This document shows positions 1-5,528 of a stretch of 5,530 bases of DNA, one piece after another. Numbering within the stretch: position 1 is the stretch's first letter; each line of letters opens with the position of its first letter. Below the pieces are notes generated by a model. It was not told the origin of the DNA, did not search any database, and was given only the letters and a program-made list of their open reading frames with translations. The stretch is from JAYWDA01 sp043779185 (GTDB lineage Bacteria; Bdellovibrionota; Bdellovibrionia; Bdellovibrionales; Bdellovibrionaceae): NCBI GenBank assembly GCA_043779185.1, contig JAYWEQ010000158.1:1-5530 (forward strand), written 5' to 3'. A program made the translations under genes and the position numbers.

Positions 1-1
1 T

Positions 2-1093
2 ATTAAGCACGAAATTGAAAGCTTCAACATGGATCATGATAAAACTAAAATCGTTTATCAAATCAATGACGGCGGCTACACCAAAATAAAGGGTCTGGAA
101 GCGGATCGTTTTACTGACCTTCAATTTCCTGAATTTAAAGGGGCCGAGCATATTTTTTCTGGATCTTTTTCGCAGGATGGAAAAGATTTAATGCTGGGAA
201 TTTCTTATGCGCAAGCGCCCAGGTCAAATTTTTCTTATAATTTTACCAGCGGAAAACTAACTTCATGGGTCAAGGCCAGCGGCCCGGAAGTTGATGTTAA
301 GAAGTTTGTGCGCTCTGAATTAGAATATTATTCAAGCCGTGACGGTGTGCAGATTCCGATGTTTGTTCGTAGACCCGCACAGTGTGTAAATAAAAGTTGT
401 CCTGTGGTTGTTCATTTTCACGGCGGCCCCGAAGGCCAAAGCATTCCTGGATTTTCGCCTTACTTACAACTTTTTGTGGATGCTGGTTTTGTTTTTGTGG
501 AACCCAATGTTCGAGGCAGCGCCGGCTATGGAAAGACTTGGATTGATTCAGATAACAAAGAAAAACGTCTCAATGTGATCACCGATATCGAGGATGCGGC
601 TCGGTTTATAAAATCAAAATGGGCTTACGGCGGTGTGGTTCCCAAAGTTGGCGTCATGGGCGGCAGTTATGGCGGTTACTCGACATTGATGGCGATGACC
701 AAGTTTGCCGGAGCTTATGATGCTGGCGTTGCGATCGTCGGCATGAGCAACCTTTATACTTTTTTGCAGAATACAGCTCCTTACCGCCGCATATTACGAA
801 CTTCCGAGTACGGGGATCCTGAAACTCAGAAAGACATCTTGCTAAAACTAAGTCCGATCACTTATTTGGATCAGGTCAAATCGCCGTTGATGATCATTCA
901 AGGTGCCAATGACCCGCGTGTGCCTGTGGGTGAAGCGATCCAGATTCAAGAAGCCTTGCAGAAGAAAAATATCCCGTCACAGCTGATTATTTTTCCTGAT
1001 GAAGGTCATGGGAGTCAGAAAAAAGAAAACCAGGCCCTAGAGCGAGGTCATACTTTGCAATTTTTAATCAATCACTTGATGGGTTCTTTGTAG
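2..1093 (+). CDS. S9 family (prolyl oligopeptidase-like) serine peptidase, 3' part
   Basis: C-terminal part of an alpha/beta-hydrolase peptidase of family S9, which cleaves short peptides. The frame is open to the left edge, so the ATG at 29 is an internal Met and the true start lies outside; most of the N-terminal beta-propeller is missing. Counting that Met as residue 1, residues 1-85 look like the last propeller blades, and the hydrolase domain begins near 95. Visible landmarks are the oxyanion-loop HFHGGPEG (129-136), the nucleophile elbow GGSYGG with Ser213 (codon 665-667), the acid Asp295 in GANDPRVP (codon 911-913) and the base His327 in DEGHG (codon 1007-1009). The full catalytic triad is present, so an active enzyme is expected. 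Stop is TAG. Substrate and location (periplasm or cytoplasm) cannot be told because the N-terminus and any signal peptide are missing. Acylaminoacyl-peptidase is an alternative name for the same fold. Confidence 0.93.
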   Translation: MKHEIESFNMDHDKTKIVYQINDGGYTKIKGLEADRFTDLQFPEFKGAEHIFSGSFSQDGKDLMLGISYAQAPRSNFSYNFTSGKLTSWVKASGPEVDVKKFVRSELEYYSSRDGVQIPMFVRRPAQCVNKSCPVVVHFHGGPEGQSIPGFSPYLQLFVDAGFVFVEPNVRGSAGYGKTWIDSDNKEKRLNVITDIEDAARFIKSKWAYGGVVPKVGVMGGSYGGYSTLMAMTKFAGAYDAGVAIVGMSNLYTFLQNTAPYRRILRTSEYGDPETQKDILLKLSPITYLDQVKSPLMIIQGANDPRVPVGEAIQIQEALQKKNIPSQLIIFPDEGHGSQKKENQALERGHTLQFLINHLMGSL

Positions 1094-1205
1094 AAGGAGC
1101 TCCGGGATTTTTTTTAAAATTAGGTCCATGTCCGAGATTTGCAGCCGATCGTCCGAAAACTTAGGTCAAGGATCCGCTTCCTTAGCGCGAGTTTACTTAT
1201 TCATG

Positions 1206-1222
1206 GGCTCCGTAGCGGAGCC
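1206..1222. repeat. GC-rich perfect hairpin, 7-bp stem and 3-nt loop
   Basis: GGCTCCG, loop TAG, then CGGAGCC: a perfect inverted repeat in an otherwise AT-rich gap. No T-run follows on either strand, so it is not a standard intrinsic terminator, though it could still stop or stabilise the upstream mRNA. Its core is the reverse complement of a 14-mer inside the HNH gene at 2220-2233, which suggests a dispersed palindromic repeat rather than a one-off terminator. That interpretation is inference. Confidence 0.65.
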
Positions 1223-1305
1223 TAACTAAAGAATCAAAACTCAAAAGCAAAGGATAGCTGCGTTATTTAATTTACAATTTAAAATACTCCTTGCGAGGTG
1301 TTTTT

Positions 1306-1368
1306 ATGGCTCCCAATGAGCACATGTTCAAAAATAAATTTGCTTTTGATTCCGTCGGCATTTGTTAA
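1306..1368 (+). CDS. Possible 20-residue small ORF or leader peptide
   Basis: ATG at 1306 is preceded by GAGGTG at 1295-1300 with a 5-nt spacing, a good ribosome binding site. The frame runs 20 codons to TAA at 1366-1368, giving MAPNEHMFKNKFAFDSVGIC. There is no signal peptide, membrane segment or recognisable motif, and I do not recognise the sequence. It could be a small protein, a leader, or a remnant of a decayed gene. The only support is the Shine-Dalgarno match and spacing; an ORF of this length arises easily by chance, so it is a weak call. Confidence 0.22.
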   Translation: MAPNEHMFKNKFAFDSVGIC

Positions 1369-1485
1369 TAAAACTCTTCCCTGAGCCAAAATATGCGCCT
1401 TATACATGGCAAATTTTGAAAGTCTTAGATGGTTCATTGCACGGAAGAAAACCTAAATTTACGCTCAAAAATTCCATGGTATGGT

Positions 1486-1510
1486 CTTTTTAGTTTTTTC
1501 TAAAAAGGAG
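1486..1510 (+). promoter_or_regulatory. HNH gene ribosome binding site with overlapping AU hairpin
   Basis: AAGGAG at 1505-1510, 6 nt before ATG 1517, is a near-ideal Shine-Dalgarno site and fixes that ATG as the start. CTTTTTAG (1486-1493) and CTAAAAAG (1500-1507) are perfectly complementary over 8 bp with a six-T loop, so the first three bases of the Shine-Dalgarno can be paired. The site itself is well supported; a regulatory role for the weak hairpin is inference. Confidence 0.6.
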
Positions 1511-1516
1511 ATAAAA

Positions 1517-2509
1517 ATGCAACCAACTTCCACTGAAGCGCAAGATCGAAATACAAACTTAACAATTGAAACTGATTCTGATCTTAATCTGAAATATATT
1601 TCTGATGCTGATCTTCTATTTAGAACTGAAAATTTTGTTAAAACTGAGCGTAAGATTATGCACTTGGTATTATCGCATATTTTAGAAATTATGAACCGTA
1701 AGCTTTATGCAGAACTTGGCTTTGATAGCATGTACACAATGATGATTAAAAAGTATGGCTACTCAGAAGCATCCGCAATACGCAGAATTGATGCCGCTAA
1801 ACTGTTAAAATCAGTGCCTGATGTCGCTGAACGCCTTAAGTCTGGAACACTTAATTTGTCTCAAGCCTGCTTACTTCAAAAGTGTTTAGAGTCCGATGCA
1901 AAAAAAGGCGAAGTAACTTCTGCTTTAAAAACCCAGGACATCTTAGAAAAACTTGAATCTCGTAACGGTTTTGAAACAAGACAAGTTTTAGCTAGAGAAT
2001 TTGATATACCTTTAAAATCTCAAGACACTGTTAGACCGCAAAAAGATGAATCAGTTCGCCTAGAAATTACTTTGACCAAAGATCAATTCGAAGAGCTTAA
2101 ACAAGCAAAGAATTTCCTTTCGCATGTTGTTCATAATGGATCATGGGCGGAAGTTATTACGGCACTGGCATCAAAGTTGAATAAATCTAAAATGGGAAAT
2201 CCCAATAAAGCGCCATCGCGCTCCGCTACGGAGTTTAAAAATTCGAAAGCGCAGAAGATAACGTTAAATGTATCAAAACAAAAGCGTGAGCTGATTTCGG
2301 CTCACCTCAAAAGAGAGGTCTTCAAGGAAGCGGATGCCTGCTGCCAATATCAAAGTCCAGATGGAAAACGCTGCGGATCTCATTTTCAAATTCAGATTGA
2401 TCATATGACGCCTGTTGCCTGGGGAGGATCCAGTTCAACAGATAATTTGCGCTTGTTTTGCAGGACTCACAACTTGCTATTGGCGCAGCAGATGCGGCTA
2501 ATGCAATGA
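1517..2509 (+). CDS. HNH endonuclease-like protein with helical N-terminal half
   Basis: Predicted 330-residue DNA-binding protein with a C-terminal HNH (beta-beta-alpha metal) nuclease domain. An in-frame ATG at 1481 would add 12 residues but has no Shine-Dalgarno and would translate through the AAGGAG that serves ATG 1517, so 1517 is preferred. Residues about 25-170 are charged and helix-rich, with GYSEASAIRRIDAAKLL (81-97) looking helix-turn-helix-like. Residues 180-222 form a second helical block. A polar linker (about 223-246) follows, then the HNH domain at 268-325: C275/C276 and C286, IDH with catalytic-type H296, N310, and the C315/H318-N319 end motif, which together look like a zinc-stabilised HNH. 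The family is, as I recall, found in many paralogous copies in Bdellovibrio-type genomes; its role (defence, mobile or repair) is unknown. The gene is AT-rich (20 of 60 G+C at 1681-1740). There is no visible methylase or partner gene beside it. Confidence 0.85.
   Translation: MQPTSTEAQDRNTNLTIETDSDLNLKYISDADLLFRTENFVKTERKIMHLVLSHILEIMNRKLYAELGFDSMYTMMIKKYGYSEASAIRRIDAAKLLKSVPDVAERLKSGTLNLSQACLLQKCLESDAKKGEVTSALKTQDILEKLESRNGFETRQVLAREFDIPLKSQDTVRPQKDESVRLEITLTKDQFEELKQAKNFLSHVVHNGSWAEVITALASKLNKSKMGNPNKAPSRSATEFKNSKAQKITLNVSKQKRELISAHLKREVFKEADACCQYQSPDGKRCGSHFQIQIDHMTPVAWGGSSSTDNLRLFCRTHNLLLAQQMRLMQ
2220..2233. repeat. Palindromic 14-mer inside the HNH gene linker
   Basis: G-CTCCG-CTA-CGGAG: a hairpin with a 5-bp stem and 3-nt loop, and an exact reverse-complement match to the core of the intergenic hairpin at 1206-1222. 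It is translated as RSATE (residues 235-239), in the low-complexity linker just before the HNH domain, where added residues are likely tolerated. An adjoining AGCGC/GCGCT inverted repeat lies at 2209-2222. The match is seen directly; that it is an inserted repeat element is inference. Confidence 0.5.
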
Positions 2510-2590
2510 CTGAGGATTCTTAAGCTAGAAAAATTCCGGACTTTGATCCAGGCCAATTTATGTTTGGGATTAACTCGGATTTCTAAGTTG

Positions 2591-2599
2591 TGATAAGAT
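2591..2599 (+). promoter_or_regulatory. Candidate extended -10 promoter for the lipoprotein gene
   Basis: TGATAAGAT is a TGN-extended -10 element with TAAGAT (4 of 6 to consensus), 25 bases upstream of ATG 2624, which would give a short leader of about 18 nt. No good -35 hexamer is found at 16-18 bp upstream, as is tolerated by extended -10 promoters. It lies in the 114-base gap after the HNH stop, where no terminator hairpin is evident, so readthrough from the HNH gene is also possible. Confidence 0.35.
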
Positions 2600-2611
2600 T
2601 TTTCCATATCC

Positions 2612-2617
2612 AAAGGA
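2612..2617 (+). promoter_or_regulatory. Ribosome binding site of the lipoprotein gene
   Basis: AAAGGA ends 6 nt before ATG 2624. This supports 2624 as the start, in agreement with the signal peptide that begins immediately after it. Confidence 0.7.
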
Positions 2618-2623
2618 AAAACT

Positions 2624-4036
2624 ATGCGCACAAACTTGAATGTTCGTTTATCTTCGAAAGCTTTAATTTTACTGCCGTTTCTGGCGATTCTTGGATTGGT
2701 CACGGGTTGCTCTAGCGGCAAAGAAACCATGCACCTTCCAGGCAGTCCGGTTGAATTTGAATTTGAAAAATCTGACAAGCCCGAAGTTTTTGCGACTTAT
2801 AACAAAGACACTGTTTCGTTTGAACAGATCACGACTCAAAATCCGGTGTACAAAGATTTTAAAAATCAGGAAAATTTAATTCGCTTAGAATTTATTTTAC
2901 GCAAGTTTGCGGCCAGCACTCAGAAAATGAATGATCCGGAATTAGATCTTTATTTATCAGAAGCAACAAAGTCCCCTGCTGAGCTAGCAAAGTCTTGGGG
3001 TCTTGTTTTAAATCCAAAAGCAAAAATACAATTTAAAAAAACTCCGCCGGATAAAGATGTGATTGCCCAGTGGGGTGATCAACAAGTTCGCGCCCAGGAT
3101 GTTGAAAAAGCCAGTGTTCGATTAGCGCTGATTAAATCTCGAGCCTTTCATGAAAACTTAAGTCGTCTGAAGGGAATTTTGGTTCGCAGAGCCTTGCTGG
3201 ATGCGGCTCACGCAGAGAAGTTAGAAATTGATGGCTACATAAAAAAACATATTTCTGCTGACAGCAAACCCGTCACCGAAGCTGAATTTGAAGCTTTCTT
3301 AAATCAAGCTAATATCAAGCGTGCTGATATCACAAAAGAACAGACCGAGTCTTTGCAAAATGTCGCTATGGAAAAACGCGATAACACCCTGATTGAACAA
3401 TACGTTGTTAAGAACTTGATGAAAGGAACCATTAAGGTTCACGAATTCCCACCCGCTTTCCAAGTTAAAGTTCCCGGTGATTGGGAAACTATTTGGGGAG
3501 TGAACGATGCGCCCATCAGCGTTCTTTATTTTGGTGATTTAGTCTGCGGGCCTTGCCGCCAAGCTTTAGACAGCGTGATTAAAGTTCAAAATGATTACAA
3601 CGGGCATATTCGAACCGGTTTTCATTTCTTATTTTCTAGCAATGATCGTGATTCCCGTATGGTGGCCGAAGCGGCGCTTTGCACCCACAGCCAAGGTAAA
3701 AAATATTTCAAAAAATTTGCGGAAATTTATGCGACGAATCCTCCTGGAGTTGACGAAGCTTCCATCAACGACACAGTTCAAAAGATTGGCGCAAATTCTG
3801 AGGCCTTTAAAAAATGTTTCTTAAGTCGTGAACACCAAGCTTTGCTCAATCAGCACCTGGATTTTTCTGGCAGCATGGGTGTTTCACAACCTGCTGTGCT
3901 TGTTGACGGCGAGCCTTTGGAAGGTGTTATCAGCCAAGGCGACTTACGGGAAATCATTGACCGTAAAATCCAAACCAAAAGCTCTACTTTAGGGGCTTTC
4001 TGGCGACGGATTAAGGCCGTTTTTACGGCTGGATAA
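2624..4036 (+). CDS. Exported lipoprotein with SurA-like region and DsbA/thioredoxin-like domain
   Basis: 470-residue predicted lipoprotein acting in the cell envelope in thiol-disulfide chemistry or protein folding. Residues 1-28 are a lipoprotein signal peptide: positive n-region, hydrophobic stretch 13-26, lipobox LVTGC with lipidated Cys29. Ser follows at +2 and +3, so the Lol rule predicts outer-membrane sorting. Residues 52-95 and 144-275 have the pattern of SurA/PpiC N-terminal helical domains (strand plus 'ATYNKDTVSFEQI', 'AQWGDQQVRAQDVE', then charged helices ending in PP at 276-277). Residues 285-450 are a DsbA-like Thioredoxin_4 fold: DAPISVLYFGDLVCGPC with CGPC at 308-311, a second Cys pair C353 and C398 at positions usual for this family, and a cis-Pro loop SQPAV (P423). 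Gln before the cis-Pro is unusual; Thr or Val is usual. No PPIase domain is seen. Redox partner and direction (oxidase or isomerase) cannot be told. Confidence 0.85.
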   Translation: MRTNLNVRLSSKALILLPFLAILGLVTGCSSGKETMHLPGSPVEFEFEKSDKPEVFATYNKDTVSFEQITTQNPVYKDFKNQENLIRLEFILRKFAASTQKMNDPELDLYLSEATKSPAELAKSWGLVLNPKAKIQFKKTPPDKDVIAQWGDQQVRAQDVEKASVRLALIKSRAFHENLSRLKGILVRRALLDAAHAEKLEIDGYIKKHISADSKPVTEAEFEAFLNQANIKRADITKEQTESLQNVAMEKRDNTLIEQYVVKNLMKGTIKVHEFPPAFQVKVPGDWETIWGVNDAPISVLYFGDLVCGPCRQALDSVIKVQNDYNGHIRTGFHFLFSSNDRDSRMVAEAALCTHSQGKKYFKKFAEIYATNPPGVDEASINDTVQKIGANSEAFKKCFLSREHQALLNQHLDFSGSMGVSQPAVLVDGEPLEGVISQGDLREIIDRKIQTKSSTLGAFWRRIKAVFTAG

Positions 4037-4045
4037 CCTTTAAAA

Positions 4046-4126
4046 AAATGTCCTATTTATGCTAATCAAGACAAATAAATGTCCTATTTAATTGTAATAA
4101 GGACATAAATATTGTAATATTGTCCT
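4046..4126. promoter_or_regulatory. Operator-like array of TGTCCT half-sites before the Fic gene
   Basis: Perfect TGTCCT at 4049-4054, 4080-4085 and 4121-4126, and its complement AGGACA at 4100-4105, with a degenerate AAGACA at 4068-4073. The first two lie in an exact 14-nt direct repeat, AAATGTCCTATTTA (4046-4059 and 4077-4090), 31 bases apart; the third TGTCCT follows 41 bases after the second, so the copies sit about three and four helical turns apart on one DNA face. 4080-4105 forms the clearest palindrome (ATGTCCT...AGGACAT). ATTGTAATA is also repeated at 4091 and 4111. The stretch is very AT-rich (13 of 60 G+C at 4061-4120). The half-sites overlap the promoter at 4092-4120, so repression is likely, and the wHTH of the Fic protein is the natural candidate binder. 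That last point is inference. Confidence 0.7.
4092..4120 (+). promoter_or_regulatory. Predicted sigma-70-type promoter of the Fic gene
   Basis: TTGTAA (4092-4097, 4 of 6) and TAATAT (4115-4120, 4 of 6) are separated by exactly 17 bp, predicting a start near 4127 and a leader of about 22 nt. One AGGACA half-site lies in the spacer and one TGTCCT directly after the -10, so a bound repressor would block polymerase. Confidence 0.55.
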
Positions 4127-4138
4127 GATTATCGATCT

Positions 4139-4143
4139 GGGAG
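4139..4143 (+). promoter_or_regulatory. Ribosome binding site of the Fic gene
   Basis: GGGAG with 5-nt spacing to ATG 4149. It supports this start, which also gives an intact N-terminal winged-helix domain. Confidence 0.65.
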
Positions 4144-4148
4144 CAAGT

Positions 4149-5528
4149 ATGTCTGGAAAAAAAAATATAGAAGAACTCATCCTCAAGCTTCTTTCTGAGC
4201 AGGGGGAGGTCAGCATTCGGTCCATCGCCAGAGCTGGGGACTTTTCGGAAACTAACGATACTGACCGAAAAGCGATCCGCAGAGCCTTGCTTAGCCTGGA
4301 GGAGCAAGGTCAGCTTGCTCCAAAGGGTGCCGGGCGTTCGCGAGTCTATGTGAAGGCGGCCCAAGTCCCTTTGACTGCAGCCGCTGAGGCCCCGCCCTTT
4401 AAAGACATCACGCTTTCGGCTGAGTCGGAAGCCCTGCTTCGACACGTTTCTCAGTCACTCACGGCGCGAACTCCGATAGGTTACAATCAAGATTTTTTGC
4501 GATCCTACAAGCCGAATGAAACTTTCTATTTGAGCAGGACCCAGCGTAAGAGCTTGCATTCCATAGGACGCGTGGAGGTACAGACTCGGCCGGCGGGAAC
4601 CTACGCGCGAAATATCATGAACAGGCTTCTTATTGATCTGTCATGGAATTCAAGCCGCCTTGAAGGGAACACCTATTCACTTCTTGAAACCAAGCGATTG
4701 ATCGAACTGGGTGAAAGTGCTGCCGGGAAAGATGCGTCTGAAGCGCAAATGATCCTCAACCACAAGGCTGCCATCGAATACGTCGTCGAATCTGCCGAGT
4801 CAGAAGATATTTCTTTTCATGAAATGTGTAGCATTCATGCGCTTTTATCAGAAAACCTTTTAGGTGATCCAAGCGCGTCAGGCCGAGTGAGAACGATGGC
4901 CGTTGGTATCGGCGGAACAACGTACATGCCACTCGAAAACCCGCACATTCTCAAAGAATGCTTCGATCTTTTCATTGAAAAACTCAACCTCATTGAGGAT
5001 CAATTCGAACAATCTTTTTTCTCATTGATCCAACTGTCTTACATGCAGGCATTTGAGGACGTGAATAAACGAACCGCGCGACTTGTGGCGAACATTCCGC
5101 TCATCAAAAAAAACTTAAGGCCACTCTCGTTCACTGACGTGAATCAAGAAGCCTACATTAAAGCGCTTCTTGGGATTTATGAGAAGAACGATATCAGCCT
5201 TCTGCGGGATCTCTACGTTTGGGCCTACACGCGCTCGTCGCAGCGATATTCAGCAGTTCAACAAGCAATGGGAGAGCCCAACTTGTTGAAATTAAAATAC
5301 CGTACCTTGATTCAGGAGATCATTCGTTCGATCATTCTTGAAAAAGTGGATGGCGCGCGGGTCGTTCATAAAATTCAAAATTTAATTGAAACAAAGAAAC
5401 TTCCCGAAGCTGATCGCTCAGAGCTTTTCAAGATGATCGAAATTGAGATCATGAGTTTGCACGATGGCAACATCGCAAGATTCAAAATCCGCCCCAACGA
5501 ATATCAAGCATGGAAGGATTTGCAGTGA
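4149..5528 (+). CDS. Winged-helix/Fic-domain fusion protein with Gln in place of the catalytic His
   Basis: 459-residue cytosolic protein of the Fic/Doc fold. Residues 7-69 resemble a winged helix-turn-helix (helices 7-17, 22-30, 38-54, then a basic wing GRSRVYV). A linker to about 100 precedes the Fic part. SSRLEGN at 168-174 fits the class II inhibitory motif (S168-x3-E172-G173). The beta-hairpin flap is near 245-262 (GRVRT...IGGTTYMP). The Fic loop at 300-311 reads QAFEDVNKRTAR: F302, D304, N306, R308 and R311 are kept, but the catalytic His is Gln300 (codon CAG, 5046-5048), and the usual G-N-G is V-N-K, like Doc. Residues about 378-459 form an unassigned C-terminal domain. Normal Fic enzymes AMPylate target hydroxyls; loss of His predicts altered or no transferase activity. 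DNA-binding autoregulator is the favoured role. Parts of the gene are GC-richer than its neighbours (37 of 60 at 4321-4380), hinting at transfer. Confidence 0.85.
   Translation: MSGKKNIEELILKLLSEQGEVSIRSIARAGDFSETNDTDRKAIRRALLSLEEQGQLAPKGAGRSRVYVKAAQVPLTAAAEAPPFKDITLSAESEALLRHVSQSLTARTPIGYNQDFLRSYKPNETFYLSRTQRKSLHSIGRVEVQTRPAGTYARNIMNRLLIDLSWNSSRLEGNTYSLLETKRLIELGESAAGKDASEAQMILNHKAAIEYVVESAESEDISFHEMCSIHALLSENLLGDPSASGRVRTMAVGIGGTTYMPLENPHILKECFDLFIEKLNLIEDQFEQSFFSLIQLSYMQAFEDVNKRTARLVANIPLIKKNLRPLSFTDVNQEAYIKALLGIYEKNDISLLRDLYVWAYTRSSQRYSAVQQAMGEPNLLKLKYRTLIQEIIRSIILEKVDGARVVHKIQNLIETKKLPEADRSELFKMIEIEIMSLHDGNIARFKIRPNEYQAWKDLQ

Larger units (their letters stand above)
1094..1516. other. 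Long intergenic gap between peptidase and HNH gene
   Basis: 423 bases without a convincing full-length gene on either strand. It holds an eight-T run at 1108-1115 just after the peptidase stop (no good stem in front of it), a small stem AAGGA/TCCTT around 1179-1194, the perfect GC-rich hairpin at 1206-1222, a possible 20-codon ORF at 1306-1368, and the AU-rich hairpin over the HNH ribosome binding site at 1486-1507. I find no convincing -35/-10 pair for the HNH gene; TATACA at 1401-1406 is the nearest -10-like hexamer, with only a poor -35. No tRNA, rRNA or CRISPR repeat is visible. Confidence 0.6.

Noticed and set aside
1091..1120. Possible intrinsic terminator after the peptidase (eight T at 1108-1115)
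   Set aside because: The only dyad in front is GGAGCTCC, a self-complementary 8-mer with no loop, and it is separated from the T-run by GGGA, so a real stem-loop cannot be drawn.
1481..1516. Upstream ATG start for the HNH gene
   Set aside because: It lacks a Shine-Dalgarno and the extra 12 codons are simply translation of the hairpin and ribosome binding site of ATG 1517.
1170..2336. 12-nt match AAGGAAGCGGAT between the gap (minus strand) and the HNH coding region
   Set aside because: One or two 12-mer matches are expected by chance in a window of this size, and the surrounding bases do not align, so I do not claim an HNH remnant in the gap.
2467..2778. Open frame of about 103 codons on the minus strand
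   Set aside because: It overlaps the end of the HNH gene and the lipoprotein signal-peptide region antisense, has no recognisable motif, and the + strand genes here have clear start signals and domains.
2691..2879. Open frame of 62 codons on the + strand inside the lipoprotein gene
   Set aside because: It is out of frame with the well-supported lipoprotein; its Lys/Leu-rich translation reflects AT-rich codons shifted in frame.
3591..3824. Open frame of 77 codons on the + strand inside the lipoprotein gene
   Set aside because: It is a shadow of the thioredoxin-like domain in another frame, with no supporting Shine-Dalgarno.
4015..4030. Small hairpin GCCGT-TTTT-ACGGC at the end of the lipoprotein gene
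   Set aside because: Only 5 bp plus a wobble, inside the coding sequence, with no T-run after it on either strand; not a credible terminator.
4062..4445. Open frame of about 127 codons on the minus strand
   Set aside because: It runs antisense through the Fic gene's operator array and winged-helix region, and its translation has no domain-like pattern.
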